Below, in pieces: positions 54,837 to 64,000 of a stretch of DNA of 64,000 nucleotides. The notes under the pieces are model-generated. The model was not told the DNA's origin. It did not search any database and saw nothing but the letters and a program-made list of their open reading frames with translations. Numbering within the stretch: the first letter of the stretch is position 1; each line of letters opens with the position of its first letter. The translations under genes and the position numbers were made by a program. This DNA is from Caulobacteraceae bacterium (GTDB lineage Bacteria; Pseudomonadota; Alphaproteobacteria; Caulobacterales; Caulobacteraceae), in contig JAIYCQ010000031.1 in the NCBI GenBank assembly GCA_027487945.1, positions 1 through 64,000 of the forward strand, given 5' to 3'.

Positions 54837-56030
54837 TCAGCGGACCGCTCCGGCCGCCGCAAGGGCCGCAATGGCCGCCTCGTCATAGCCCAGTTCCGAC
54901 AACACCTGCGCCGTATGCTGCCCGAGGTCGGGGGCAGGCCCTCGCGGCGTGTCGTCGTAGCCCTCGAAGCGGGCCGGCGAGGCGGGCGCTCGGCGGCTTC
55001 CGCCGGCGCCGTCCGGGGTCTCCACGAAACAGCCGGCCGCCTCCGCCTGCGGATCCGACACGAGGTCGCGGGGCAGCTGGTAGGGCGCCCAGGTGACGTC
55101 CTCGGCGTCGAGCCTCGCCGCCGCCTCGTCGTAGCTCATGGCAGCGAAGGCCTCGTCCATGATCGCCACCAGCGCTTCGGTGTTTTGACGGCGGGCCCGG
55201 CCGGTCGCGAAGCGCGGGTCCTCGACCATCTCGGGATGACCCACGGCGGCGGCGATCTGCGGCCAGTCGGTGTCGCCGGTGCGGACCAGCAGGCAGATCC
55301 AGCGGTCGTCGGCGGTCTTGAAGAAGTTGGCCAGCGGCTGGACGGCCTGATGGCGCGGGCGGGTCGAGGCCAGCTTTCCGAAGCGCAGCTGGATCGCCAT
55401 GTCCGAGCCGATCGAATAGACGCCCGTGCGCAGCAGCGAGGTCTCGACCAGACGCCCCACGCCGGTGCTGTTGCGCTCATAGACCGCCGCCAGGATGGCC
55501 GAGACGGTCGCCAGGGAGGTGATGTGATCACCCATGGCGGTGCGGATCGGGAAGGGCTCCACCCCCTTGGGCGCGGTCAGGGCGCCGACCCCCGCCCGCG
55601 ACCAGAACGCGGCCACGTCCATGCCGGCCCGGTCGGCGTCCGGCCCCTGCAGGCCGTAACCGGTCAGACTGCAGTAGACGAGACGCGGATTGGCCGCGTG
55701 CAGGGTTTCCCAGTCCAGCCCGGCCCGCTTCAGGGCGCCGGGGCGGACATTGGTCAGGAAGACGTCGGCGCCCGCGATGAGCTTGAGCGCCGCCTCGCGG
55801 CCTTCCGGCTTTGCGACATCGAAAACCACGCCCCGCTTGCCGCGGTTGTCCAGTTCGAACACCGGATTGCCGTGCTCGCCTACCGTGATGCCGTCGAAGA
55901 ACCTGCGCATCGGGTCGCCGCGCGGCGGCTCGATCTTGACCACGTCCGCACCCCAGTCGGCCATGATCCCGCCCGCGCCCGGCGCGGCGATGTAGGTGGC
56001 CAGTTCGACGACTTTCAGGCCCTGCAGCAC
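54837..56030 (-). CDS. CaiB/BaiF class III CoA-transferase
   Basis: 397 aa from GTG 56030 (GGAGGGA upstream; the longer track frame is an antisense extension). Family marks: VLQGLKVVELATYIAAPGA, ADWGADVVKIEPPRGDP, YCSLTGYGLQGPDADRAGMD with the catalytic Asp in GMDVAAFW, and ELDNRGKRG. It moves CoA between acids; the substrate is unknown. It is convergent with the transglycosylase and 67 bases from the hybrid kinase. Confidence 0.92.
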   Translation of the reverse strand: MLQGLKVVELATYIAAPGAGGIMADWGADVVKIEPPRGDPMRRFFDGITVGEHGNPVFELDNRGKRGVVFDVAKPEGREAALKLIAGADVFLTNVRPGALKRAGLDWETLHAANPRLVYCSLTGYGLQGPDADRAGMDVAAFWSRAGVGALTAPKGVEPFPIRTAMGDHITSLATVSAILAAVYERNSTGVGRLVETSLLRTGVYSIGSDMAIQLRFGKLASTRPRHQAVQPLANFFKTADDRWICLLVRTGDTDWPQIAAAVGHPEMVEDPRFATGRARRQNTEALVAIMDEAFAAMSYDEAAARLDAEDVTWAPYQLPRDLVSDPQAEAAGCFVETPDGAGGSRRAPASPARFEGYDDTPRGPAPDLGQHTAQVLSELGYDEAAIAALAAAGAVR

Positions 56031-56097
56031 GCCCGATCCCTCCCGCTTCTTCCTGTGGCGGGCATCATGGCGGGGCGGCCGGGAGGGCGAAAGGGCC

Positions 56098-57960
56098 TTA
56101 CGCGGCGGAACGGGCGCCGTTGGCGTCTGGACGGACCCGGGCGGCGGCGTCGGCCACGGCGCGCGCGACCCCGGCCACGGTGACGGGCTTGCGCAGGACG
56201 GTATCGGCCCCGGCGTCGAGGCACTCGCGCGCCTCGTCGGCATCCCCGCCGATCACCGCAATGATCGGCGCCCCTGCGACCGGGCCGTCCAGCGCCCGAA
56301 CGGCGGCCGTGGTCTGGGGGCCATCCATATGCGGCATCCGGCCGTCGAGCATGAGCAGGTCGAAGTCCGCGAGACGCGCCAGTTCCAGCGCCCGCTTGCC
56401 GTTGTGGGCATGCACCACCTGGTGGCCCAGCTGCTCGAGGATGGCGCGCAGCATGGCTGCGTTCAGGGCGTCATCCTCGGCCACCAGCACCCGCAGCGGG
56501 CGGGCGGCGGCGCTGCCCGGGGCGACAACGGCCGCGTCCGTCGTGTCACCGGTCTCGACCTCGGCGTCCGGGGTCCAGGGCAGTTCGAGGGTGAAGCAGG
56601 TCCCCACGCCCAGGGCGCTCTGGGCGATCAGCGCGCCGTCCATCAGGGTCGCCAGACGGCGGGCGAGGGACAGGCCGAGACCCGCGCCCGGGATGCCCGC
56701 CCCGGTCCGCTCGATTCGGCGGAAGGGCTCGAAGGCCTGTTCCAGCTCATCGACCGACAGTCCCGGACCGGTGTCGGCCACCGCGATGGCGATCCGGTCG
56801 CCGTCCCGGAGCTCGATGCGCGCCTCGATCCGCCCCCGCAGCGTGTACTTCACGGCGTTCCCGATCAGGTTCGAGAGAACCTGCCGCGCCCGGCTGACGT
56901 CCGCGACGACGGCGCCGCGGTGCGATCGCTCGAGGGCGGGATCGACATGGAAGACCAGCTCCACGCCCTTCACCGCCGCATGCGGCCGGTTCAGCAGAAC
57001 CAGGTCGCGGGTCAGGCGGACCGGGTCGAACGGCTCCCGCTCCAGGCTGAGGCGGCCGGCCTCGGCGGTTTCGGAGTCGAGCGTGGCGTTGAGCACCGAG
57101 ACCAGGTCGTTGGCCGCGTCCAGGGCCGCCGACAGCTGCTCGCGAGACGGCGCGGCGCGGCCGCCCTGGCCGACGGCGGCGGCCAGCACGTGGGTGACGC
57201 CCGTCAGGCCGTTGCGGATCTCGTGGCTCAGGGTCGAGACGATGTCGGACTTGGATCGCGCCAGCTTCTCGGCCCGCTCCAGCGAGGCGGCCCGGTCGGC
57301 GATCATCGCCTCCCGCTCGGCGGCCATCGCGAACTGGCCGCGCAACAGGCGGTTGAGGATCAGGCACAGGGCCATGGTCAGCGCCACGGCGCCCCAGGCG
57401 AGCGCGGCTTCCGGCCGGCTTTCGGAATGGCGGAAGAGCGCGATCAGCGGCCCGGCCGCCGCCGCCGGGCCGACGATCAGCAGTGCGGGCAGGACAGGCG
57501 CGGTGAAGAAGAAGCAGGCTACGGCGCCGGCGACCGCGATCATCAGCAGGGCCTCGCGCACCGGTCCCGCCCCGTCGGCGAAGGCCGCGATCTGGGCGCA
57601 GGTCGCCGACCACAGCAGACCGCACAACACCTGAACGCGCAGGCGTCGCGCCACATCGGCGGACGCCTCGCTCCGCAGCCAGTCGAGCGCGAAGTAGAAG
57701 GCGCCCCAGTTGATCGCGAACACGGCGAAGGTTGCCGTCATCCAGACGCTGTTGGTCGCGAACGAGCCCGCCCAGACATAGATCGGCAGGCTGACCGCGA
57801 AGAAGGCCAGGGCATAGGGCAGCAAGCCCCGCTGGGCCTCCAGCGACTGGAGTGTGACGGACCCGCCGCCGCGGCTCGACTGCGCGGCGGGCGCGAGGAA
57901 TGCGAACACTGTCTGGAACCCTTCGTTGGCGCGCGAAGGGTAGGGCGCCCGGGTTTGCAT
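56098..57960 (-). CDS. hybrid sensor histidine kinase with receiver domain
   Basis: 620 aa if from ATG 57960; GTG 57909 (with GAAGGG upstream) is a serious alternative. An N-terminal membrane module with about six segments (45-195), then a HisKA domain (STLSHEIRNGLTG, H246), HATPase (SNLIGNAVKY, VADTGPGLS, GAGLGLSLARRLA) and a C-terminal receiver (LLMLDGRMPHMDG, D539). The receiver has Ile in place of the Thr/Ser switch (PIIAVIGG). It is followed on the plus strand by DUF2336 and, 2 kb on, a free-standing Hpt protein that could be its relay partner. Confidence 0.9.
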   Translation of the reverse strand: MQTRAPYPSRANEGFQTVFAFLAPAAQSSRGGGSVTLQSLEAQRGLLPYALAFFAVSLPIYVWAGSFATNSVWMTATFAVFAINWGAFYFALDWLRSEASADVARRLRVQVLCGLLWSATCAQIAAFADGAGPVREALLMIAVAGAVACFFFTAPVLPALLIVGPAAAAGPLIALFRHSESRPEAALAWGAVALTMALCLILNRLLRGQFAMAAEREAMIADRAASLERAEKLARSKSDIVSTLSHEIRNGLTGVTHVLAAAVGQGGRAAPSREQLSAALDAANDLVSVLNATLDSETAEAGRLSLEREPFDPVRLTRDLVLLNRPHAAVKGVELVFHVDPALERSHRGAVVADVSRARQVLSNLIGNAVKYTLRGRIEARIELRDGDRIAIAVADTGPGLSVDELEQAFEPFRRIERTGAGIPGAGLGLSLARRLATLMDGALIAQSALGVGTCFTLELPWTPDAEVETGDTTDAAVVAPGSAAARPLRVLVAEDDALNAAMLRAILEQLGHQVVHAHNGKRALELARLADFDLLMLDGRMPHMDGPQTTAAVRALDGPVAGAPIIAVIGGDADEARECLDAGADTVLRKPVTVAGVARAVADAAARVRPDANGARSAA

Positions 57961-58054
57961 GCGGTTACGCGAGAGCGTTAACCGATGCTCAGTCTTCGTT
58001 AAGCCTAACGACTCATGATGGATACTGCGTCGCTGACCAAGGGGCTGTTTCGGC

Positions 58055-59194
58055 ATGAGCGTTACGCGGGCCGCACTGACGGACGTTGATCTTCGGACCC
58101 TGCTGAAGGGTGCGACGGCGGACGAGCGCGCGGTCGCCGCGCACAAGCTCTGCCGTGTCATCGACAAGGGTTCGCTCGACGAGGCTGAACGGATCCAGGC
58201 CCAGGAAATCCTTCGGGTGATGGCCGCCGACGCCGCCGAGCTGGTGCGCCGCGCCCTGGCGGTGACCCTGAAGCACTCCGATGTCCTGCCCCACGACGTC
58301 GCCCTGCGCCTGGCGCGGGACGTCGAGTCCATTTCCCTGCCGGTGCTCAACTTCTCGCCGGTGTTCACCGATGATGACCTCGCCGAGATCGTCCGTCTGG
58401 GCGGACCCGTGCGGCAGGTGGCGATCGCCAAACGTCCGCAGCTGTCGGAGAAGGTCACGACGGCGCTTGTCGAGCTCGGCAGCGAGAGCGCCGTCGAGGC
58501 CGTCTGCGCCAACGACAACGCCGCGCTTTCCGAGCGCAGCCTGCAGAAGGCCATCGCACGGTTCGAGACCTCCGAGCGGGTTCTGGCCGCGGTCGCCTAT
58601 CGCAACGTGCTGCCGCTGTCTGTTACGGAACGGCTGATCGATCTGGTCGGCGATCAGGTGCGCGAACACCTGCTCAATCACCACGCCCTGTCCCCGGAAG
58701 TCGCGCTGCAGATCGCGGTGGGGACGAAGGAGCGGGCCACCATCGACCTGGTCGATCAGGCCGGGCGCGCCGCCGACCCCAAGGCCTTCGCCGGGCACCT
58801 GAACAAGGCGGGGCGGCTGACGCCGTCGCTGCTGCTGCGCGTGCTGGCCAGCGGGCACATGACCTTCTTCGAGTGCGGCCTGGCCGAGCTGGCCGGGGTG
58901 CCGCATCATCGCACCTGGCTGATGATCCATGACGCCGGTCCGCTGGGGCTGCGCGCCATCTACGAGCGGGCCGGCCTGCCGACCCGTCTGTTCGCCGCCT
59001 TCCGGGCCGGCGTCGACACCTGGCATTCGATGGAGTTCGACGGCGGGCTGCGCGACAAGGAGCGCTTCCAGGAGCGGATGCTGCAGCGGTTCCTGACCCA
59101 GCCCCAGACCGCCGCCCGCGACGATGTAGACTACCTGCTTGAACGCATGGACCGCATCTCCCGCCAGAGCCGGCCGACCGCTGACGTAGCGTGA
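58055..59194 (+). CDS. DUF2336 domain-containing protein (copy 1)
   Basis: 379 aa, ATG 58055 with AAGGGGC 9 bases upstream. All-alpha repeat-like protein with the DUF2336 core (about 55-310). Segments include DAAELVRRALAVTLKHSDVLP, SLPVLNFSPVFTDDDLAEIV and VRQVAIAKRPQLSEKV. The DUF2336 family is mainly alphaproteobacterial and its function is unknown. The NUDIX gene start overlaps its stop by 4 bases. Confidence 0.9.
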   Translation: MSVTRAALTDVDLRTLLKGATADERAVAAHKLCRVIDKGSLDEAERIQAQEILRVMAADAAELVRRALAVTLKHSDVLPHDVALRLARDVESISLPVLNFSPVFTDDDLAEIVRLGGPVRQVAIAKRPQLSEKVTTALVELGSESAVEAVCANDNAALSERSLQKAIARFETSERVLAAVAYRNVLPLSVTERLIDLVGDQVREHLLNHHALSPEVALQIAVGTKERATIDLVDQAGRAADPKAFAGHLNKAGRLTPSLLLRVLASGHMTFFECGLAELAGVPHHRTWLMIHDAGPLGLRAIYERAGLPTRLFAAFRAGVDTWHSMEFDGGLRDKERFQERMLQRFLTQPQTAARDDVDYLLERMDRISRQSRPTADVA

Positions 59195-60015
59195 GCCTTG
59201 CCGAACAGGCGTTTGAGTCCGATCCTGCGGCCATGACCTCCGACGCCGTCCAGATCCGCCCCGCCGCCACCATCCTGCTTGTCCGGGATGACCCGACCTT
59301 CGAGGTCCTGATGGTCAAGCGCCACCATCAGGTCGACTTCGCCTCCGGCGCCCTGGTGTTCCCGGGCGGCAAGACCCACGCCGGGGACCATGACGCGGCC
59401 TGGGCCGACCATGTCACCGGCTGGGAGGGCGTCCATCCCGACGAGCGACCGCTGCGCATCGCGGCGATCCGTGAGGCGTATGAGGAAGCGGCGATCATCA
59501 TCGCGGCGGATCATCAGGGAAATCCTTTCTGCGGCGACGACCGCGCCGCCGCCGCCCGCGATGCGGTCGCAAGGGACGAACGCCCGTTCCTCGACCTCGT
59601 CCGCGAGCTGGAGGTCAAGCTGGACCTCGGCGCGCTGGAGACCTTCGCGCGCTGGATCACGCCGGACATGATGCCCAAGCGGTTCGATACCTGGTTCTAT
59701 GTCGTGCGGGCCACCGGCGAGCAGCTGGCCGTCTGTGATGGCTGGGAAACGGTCGAGGCCGAGTGGATCGCCCCGTCCGAAGCGCTTCGTCTCGAACAGG
59801 CCGGGGAGCGGACGATCATCTTCCCGACCCGCATGAACCTGAAGCTGCTGGCCGAGGCGCAGAGCGCCAGCGACGCCATCGCCCAGGCCGCGGCGCGGAC
59901 CCTGGTGCCGGTGCTGCCGGTGGTCGAGCGTCGTGAGGGTGGCGCGGTGCTGGTGATCCCGCCGGACGCGGGCTACGGCGCCATCGAAGAGCCGATGAGT
60001 TCGATCAGGGGCTGA
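59191..60015 (+). CDS. NUDIX hydrolase
   Basis: 274 aa from GTG 59191, overlapping DUF2336 by 4 bases. The Nudix box has an insertion: LVFPGGKTHAGDHDA, then RIAAIREAYEEAAII with the REAYEE metal-binding helix. The split box is known in NUDT7/NUDT19-like enzymes, which act on CoA or related nucleotides. Hydrolysis of a nucleoside diphosphate derivative is expected; the substrate is open. It ends 9 bases from the Hpt gene on the other strand. Confidence 0.9.
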   Translation: MSLAEQAFESDPAAMTSDAVQIRPAATILLVRDDPTFEVLMVKRHHQVDFASGALVFPGGKTHAGDHDAAWADHVTGWEGVHPDERPLRIAAIREAYEEAAIIIAADHQGNPFCGDDRAAAARDAVARDERPFLDLVRELEVKLDLGALETFARWITPDMMPKRFDTWFYVVRATGEQLAVCDGWETVEAEWIAPSEALRLEQAGERTIIFPTRMNLKLLAEAQSASDAIAQAAARTLVPVLPVVERREGGAVLVIPPDAGYGAIEEPMSSIRG

Positions 60016-60024
60016 CGCGAGCGA

Positions 60025-60507
60025 TCAGGCCGCGAAGGCCCGGACCCGCTCTTCCAGCTCTTCGGCCAGCTTGCGGCCGACCGGGTGGCTGTCGTCGCGG
60101 ATGTCGGCGCGGACGGCGGCCTTGATGGCGTCGATGTGGGCGTCGATCAGCAGCATCGGCGCGGTGAGGCGCTTCGCATCGTCGTCGATCAGCTTGCACA
60201 GCGAGCCAGCGATGCGGGTGACGATCGGAAACTCATAGGTCGCGCCCAGCCCCTTCAGGTCGTGGGCGCGCAGGTAGAGCAGTTCGGCGGTCGCGGTCGT
60301 CAGGCCCTCGGTATGGACCTGGGCGCGGGCCGCCTCGAGCTTGGCCAGCTCCTCGTTCAGCCACTGGGTGAAGTTGCCCGAAAGACTCTTCAGCGCGGCT
60401 TCCGCCTTGGCGATCGCGGCGGCGTCGATGCCGCCGAACCGCCCGCCGACCTTGAGTCGCAGGACGTTCGGCGTCTGGATCACCTGAACGGAAGAGTTGT
60501 CACTCAC
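60025..60507 (-). CDS. Hpt domain protein (histidine phosphotransfer)
   Basis: 160 aa. Free-standing Hpt: the phosphoacceptor motif is RAHDLKGLGATYEFP (HxxKG), with helices before (about 35-80) and after. It has no kinase or receiver domain of its own and so would pass phosphate between other proteins. Located near the hybrid kinase at 56098, it could be a downstream relay partner. It is divergently or convergently placed to the NUDIX gene, so cotranscription is unlikely. Confidence 0.9.
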   Translation of the reverse strand: MSDNSSVQVIQTPNVLRLKVGGRFGGIDAAAIAKAEAALKSLSGNFTQWLNEELAKLEAARAQVHTEGLTTATAELLYLRAHDLKGLGATYEFPIVTRIAGSLCKLIDDDAKRLTAPMLLIDAHIDAIKAAVRADIRDDSHPVGRKLAEELEERVRAFAA

Positions 60508-60648
60508 GCGCGCCTCCTGTGGCGTTTACGTCCACAGGATAAAGGTCCTGTTGTTAACAACGAATGAGGCGAAAAGGGCGCGGATCGCGACTGGAGGTCG
60601 CAGTCTGCAGCGGATTCGCCACGCCCTGACGCGATGCGTGTGGTCCGC

Positions 60649-61428
60649 TCAGCCACTGAACTGTTCGGTCAGGACGCGCTCGTCCAGGCTGCGGCCGGCG
60701 TCGAACATCATGGCCAGGCTGATCGAGCGATCCTCCGAGACATGGACCTCGACGACGTCGCGCACCTCGACGTTGTCGGCCACGGCGCTGACCGGGCGCT
60801 TGTCGGCCTCCAGCACCTCGAAGGTCACCCGGGCGGTGTGCGACAGTAGCGCCCCGCGCCAGCGACGCGGACGGAAGGCGCTGATCGGCGTCAGGGCCAG
60901 GACCTTGGCGGCGATCGGGATGATCGGGCCGTGGGCCGAGAGGTTGTAGGCCGTTGACCCGGCCGGGGTGGCGACCATGGCCCCGTCGCAGACCAGTTCG
61001 GCCATCCGCACCTTGCCGTCGATCGAGATGCGCAGCTTGGCGGTCTGGCGCGTCTGGCGCAGCAGCGAGACCTCATTGATGGCCAGCGCGCGATGATTGC
61101 GTCGCTTGCTGTCGACCGCGACCATGGCCAGCGGGTGGATCACGGCCCGCTCGGCGGCGGCGATCCGTTCCAGCAGCCCGTCCTCGCTGTATTCGTTCAT
61201 CAGGAAGCCGAGCGAGCCGCGGTTCATGCCGTAGATCGGCTTCTGGTCGCCGAGGGTGGCGTGAAGCGTCTCCAGCATGAAGCCGTCGCCACCGAGGGCG
61301 ACAATGACCTGGGCGCCGGCGCCGGCGTCGCCATAGCGCTCGATCAGCCGCTCGCGGGCCTGCTGGGCCTCGGGGCGGTCGCTGGCCGCGAAGGTCAGGC
61401 GACGGGTAAAGGGTTCTGCGTTGAACAT
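60649..61428 (-). CDS. nadK: NAD kinase
   Basis: 259 aa. Family marks: [17 protein letters not shown] (GGDG), [26 protein letters not shown] and [20 protein letters not shown]. It makes NADP from NAD and ATP. Its ATG overlaps the stop of the upstream DUF2336 gene by one base (TGATG). It follows a 141-base gap from the Hpt gene. Confidence 0.95.
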   Translation of the reverse strand: MFNAEPFTRRLTFAASDRPEAQQARERLIERYGDAGAGAQVIVALGGDGFMLETLHATLGDQKPIYGMNRGSLGFLMNEYSEDGLLERIAAAERAVIHPLAMVAVDSKRRNHRALAINEVSLLRQTRQTAKLRISIDGKVRMAELVCDGAMVATPAGSTAYNLSAHGPIIPIAAKVLALTPISAFRPRRWRGALLSHTARVTFEVLEADKRPVSAVADNVEVRDVVEVHVSEDRSISLAMMFDAGRSLDERVLTEQFSG

Positions 61429-62540
61429 CAGACCGATTTGACGGCCTGACGGAACGCCATGCCAGCGATATCGGCCTTGAAGTGTCCGAAAGCGCCGCCG
61501 GCGCGTCGAATTCCTTCCTCACCGCCGCCCGGGCGGCCGCTGTTGAGGTCGCGGACCGCCTGCAGGATGGTCGGGAAGGCTCCGCGGTCGACGCCGATGG
61601 CGGCGCAGGCGAGGGCGAGAAGCTCGGGGTGCTCGCTGTTGATCGCCCGGCGGATGTGGTCCGGCTCGAAGCCGCCGAGTCGGGCGATGGCGGCGATGAA
61701 CAGGCTGAGGCGGCGTTCGCGGAGCGCACGGAGCAGGTAGCTGGGCTTCAACTGCCCTCCCTCGGCCAGCTTCTCGACCAGCTTGGCCTCCATGGATTCG
61801 CGCTCGGCCTGCTGGCGCGCGTGGAGGGGCGGCAGGCCGTCGACGGCGGCGTGCGCCTCGCGAATGGCCAGGGCCAGTTCGGCGTCGAGAGCGGCGGGAT
61901 CGAGGCGGAACCGGCCGACGAGGGCGGTGCGCAGGGACTGGCCGACCCACAGATAGAGGCGCTGGGCCAGGTCCGAGGACAGGCGGGGGTGACGGGCCAG
62001 CGGCGAGCGCATGGCGGCCACCCTGCGCGAATGGTCGACCAGCTTCTCCATCGCGGAGCGCGAGATGTCGGCGGTGTCGTTGCCGGCCAGTGCTGTCAGC
62101 ACCGCCGGCTCTTCCTGCTTGAGGATGGCCTCGATGACCGGTGAGCTCAGCCGGCCGCGACGGGCGATGGCGATCTGGTGGTCCAGCGTCGACTCGACCA
62201 GCAGCCGGATCAGGTCGTGGTCCTGCAGCACCGGGCTGACGGAGATCACCGGCGCGGCGATTTCGATGTCGTCGAGCGCCAGCACATTGATCAGCGCCTG
62301 GGGCGCCCAGGGCGCCGGGGCGATCTTGTCGGCGAGACGGCGGCGGATGTCGCGTTCGGCCTCGGCGACCAGGGTCATGAACACCGACCCGACCATCTCG
62401 CGCATGGCCGGGGCGGTCAGGGCGTTCAGCTCCGCCTGGCCGCAATAGTCCACCATGTCCTCGAGCAGCCGCTCGCGGTCCGCCGGGTGGCGGCTCTGCG
62501 CGAGCATAAGCAGGCTGTGAGGATCGATGGCGGCGGTCAC
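61428..62540 (-). CDS. DUF2336 domain-containing protein (copy 2)
   Basis: 370 aa from GTG 62540 ([21 protein letters not shown]), the most family-like start; ATG 62576 is an alternative. The 841-aa track frame runs through antisense glpK. It has the all-alpha DUF2336 core with [19 protein letters not shown] and [20 protein letters not shown], matching the order in copy 1. The downstream nadK is translationally coupled. Confidence 0.88.
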   Translation of the reverse strand: MTAAIDPHSLLMLAQSRHPADRERLLEDMVDYCGQAELNALTAPAMREMVGSVFMTLVAEAERDIRRRLADKIAPAPWAPQALINVLALDDIEIAAPVISVSPVLQDHDLIRLLVESTLDHQIAIARRGRLSSPVIEAILKQEEPAVLTALAGNDTADISRSAMEKLVDHSRRVAAMRSPLARHPRLSSDLAQRLYLWVGQSLRTALVGRFRLDPAALDAELALAIREAHAAVDGLPPLHARQQAERESMEAKLVEKLAEGGQLKPSYLLRALRERRLSLFIAAIARLGGFEPDHIRRAINSEHPELLALACAAIGVDRGAFPTILQAVRDLNSGRPGGGEEGIRRAGGAFGHFKADIAGMAFRQAVKSV

Positions 62541-62642
62541 GGATCGTCCCCGGCTTCCCCGGATCGGGCGCAGCATCACACTGCGCCATCCCCGTGAAAA
62601 CATGCTTAAACCACACAAAAGCACAGTGGGGAGTCGAAACGC

Positions 62643-64000
62643 ATGGGCGATCCGGTGATCGTGGCGCTTGACCAGGGGACGACCAGCACCCGGGCGATCC
62701 TGTTCGATACCAGGGGTCAGGCCCTGGCCGAGGCCGGTCGCCCTCTTCGACAGGGCTACCCGCACGACGGCTGGGTGGAGCACGACGCCGACGAGATCTG
62801 GACCGCGTCCGTGGCCGTGCTGCGCGAGGCCGTGGAGAAGAGCGGTCGCGCCGCTGACGTGGTCGCCATCGGGGTGACCAACCAGCGCGAGACGGTCGTC
62901 ATCTGGGACAAGGCCACGGGCCGGCCCATCGCCCCGGCCATCGTCTGGCAGGACCGGCGGACGGCTGACGACTGCGAGCGGATGAAGAAGGCCGGCCGCG
63001 AGGAGCGGGTGACCGAGATCACCGGCCTGCTGCTCGATCCCTACTTCTCCGCCACCAAGATCGCCTGGCTGCTGCGCGAGACGCCGGGCGCCCGGGAGAA
63101 GGCCGGGCGCGGCGAGCTTCTGGCGGGCACCATGGACAGCTGGGTGATCTGGAAGCTGACCGGTGGCAAGGTTCACGCCACCGACGCCACCAATGCCTCG
63201 CGCACGCTGCTGTTCGACATCGGCCGCCAGGAATGGTCGGCCGAGATGCTGGACCTGTTCGATGTGCCGGCCGCCATGCTGCCGACGGTGCTGGACTGCG
63301 CCGCCGACTACGGTGAGACCGACCCGGGCATCCTGGGGCGCGCCGTGCCGATCCGCGGCGTGGCCGGCGACCAGCAGGCGGCGCTGATGGGGCAGGGGTG
63401 CGTGCGTCCCGGCGAGATGAAGGCCACCTATGGCACCGGCTGCTTCATGCTGCTCAACACCGGGCGGAAGAAGTCGATCAGCCGCTCGCGGCTGCTGACC
63501 ACGGTCGCGGCGCGGCTGGACGGCCAGACCACCTACGCCCTGGAGGGCTCGATCTTTGTGGCCGGGGCGGCGATCCAGTGGCTGGGCGAGGAGCTGGGCC
63601 TGGCCGGCGGGCCGCAGGGCGCCGAGGCGCTGGCCCGGACGGCCAGGCCGGACCACGGCGTGGTGCTGGTGCCGGCCTTCACGGGCCTGGGGGCGCCCTG
63701 GTGGGATCCGGACGCACGGGGCGGCATCTTCGGCCTGACCCGCGACAGCGGCCGGGCCGAGATCGCGGCGGCGGCCTTCGACGCCTGCGCGCTGCAGACC
63801 CGCGACCTCATCGAGGCCATGCGCGCCGATGCGCCGCATGCCTTCCACGACGGGGCGGAACTGCGCATCGACGGGGGCATGGCCCGGAGCGGCTGGTTCA
63901 GCCAGCGGCTGGCCGACCTGACCGGCCTGCCGGTGCAGCGGGCCAGCTACCACGAGACGACGGCCCTGGGCGCGGCGCTGTTCGCCGGTCTGGGCGCGGG
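62643..64000 (+). CDS. glpK: glycerol kinase, 3' end cut by the window
   Basis: At least 452 codons from ATG 62643 (GGGGAG upstream). FGGY-family kinase: [18 protein letters not shown] at the start, [39 protein letters not shown] and [17 protein letters not shown]. It makes glycerol-3-phosphate; the usual length is about 500 residues, so about 50 remain beyond the window. No stop in the window. Confidence 0.96.
   Translation, partial: MGDPVIVALDQGTTSTRAILFDTRGQALAEAGRPLRQGYPHDGWVEHDADEIWTASVAVLREAVEKSGRAADVVAIGVTNQRETVVIWDKATGRPIAPAIVWQDRRTADDCERMKKAGREERVTEITGLLLDPYFSATKIAWLLRETPGAREKAGRGELLAGTMDSWVIWKLTGGKVHATDATNASRTLLFDIGRQEWSAEMLDLFDVPAAMLPTVLDCAADYGETDPGILGRAVPIRGVAGDQQAALMGQGCVRPGEMKATYGTGCFMLLNTGRKKSISRSRLLTTVAARLDGQTTYALEGSIFVAGAAIQWLGEELGLAGGPQGAEALARTARPDHGVVLVPAFTGLGAPWWDPDARGGIFGLTRDSGRAEIAAAAFDACALQTRDLIEAMRADAPHAFHDGAELRIDGGMARSGWFSQRLADLTGLPVQRASYHETTALGAALFAGLGA

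Noticed and set aside
57975-58010. CtrA-like TTAA pair before the DUF2336 gene
   Set aside because: The halves are 14 bases apart rather than 7, so they do not fit the consensus.
56098-58554. 818-aa ORF for the kinase
   Set aside because: Residues before 57960 are antisense to the DUF2336 gene and low in family character.
61428-63953. 841-aa ORF
   Set aside because: Its N-terminal half is antisense to glpK; only the last 370 residues are the DUF2336 protein.

Overview
The window is a stretch of ordinary, G+C-rich chromosome from an alphaproteobacterium, most likely a Caulobacterales member (Caulobacter/Phenylobacterium/Brevundimonas type). The evidence is lineage-typical gene order (murA, DUF2948, hisD, UPF0262, LMW phosphatase, infA, maf, RNase E/G-like, yacG), two DUF2336 proteins, a tRNA-His gene with no encoded G-1 and with A73, several TTG/GTG starts, and one perfect TTAA-N7-TTAAC CtrA-type box. 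No CRISPR array, insertion sequence, prophage or recognisable defence system was seen. The lineage call is inference from content; no database was searched.

Layout. 1-873: 3' end of an rRNA operon (23S end, 5S, initiator tRNA-Met, terminator). 960-8787: mixed metabolic genes (MOSC protein, alpha/beta hydrolase, FAD oxidoreductase, LLM flavin monooxygenase, rlmJ, small secreted or membrane proteins). 8860-16159: methylmalonyl-CoA mutase region (MeaB chaperone GTPase and both mutase subunits on the minus strand) with a tandem pair of DUF4112 membrane proteins and an SDR-dehydrogenase remnant between them. 16338-19544: nitronate-monooxygenase-like flavoprotein, a phage-like DUF2793/glycine-rich protein and DUF2177. 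19819-28854: tRNA-Thr, then the conserved murA-to-yacG housekeeping cluster. It is interrupted between DUF2948 and hisD by a cyclooxygenase-like heme peroxidase, palindromic repeats and what looks like a dead BrnA/DUF4415 antitoxin. 28855-31480: exbB-exbD-tonB with a long, hairpin-rich upstream region and a strong terminator. 31538-35951: hydrolases, tRNA-His and a GST-like protein. 35956-41929: a six-gene, tightly overlapped minus-strand MoxR/DUF58 operon.

42064-53819: a second flavoprotein, then an apparent periplasmic oxidation/transport island. It holds a beta-helix lipoprotein and diheme cytochrome pair, an acyltransferase, a PQQ-dependent quinohemoprotein dehydrogenase and a TonB-dependent receptor, followed by a ThiO-like oxidase, an acyl-CoA dehydrogenase and a second, orphan tonB. 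The main tonB operon lies 17 kb away and could energise the receptor. 53981-62540: a lytic transglycosylase behind the CtrA-type box, a class III CoA-transferase, then a signalling group (hybrid histidine kinase, DUF2336, NUDIX hydrolase, free-standing Hpt protein, NAD kinase overlapping a second DUF2336 gene). 62643-64000: glpK, cut by the window edge.

The most interesting points are the peroxidase insertion with an unusual distal heme residue, a possible PQQ-uptake function for the receptor beside the PQQ dehydrogenase, the operator and CtrA sites in the tonB2/transglycosylase divergent region, the two TonB paralogues sharing a cysteine pair, and the DUF2336/Hpt/kinase neighbourhood. None is demonstrably a new system; each is given with the check that would decide it.
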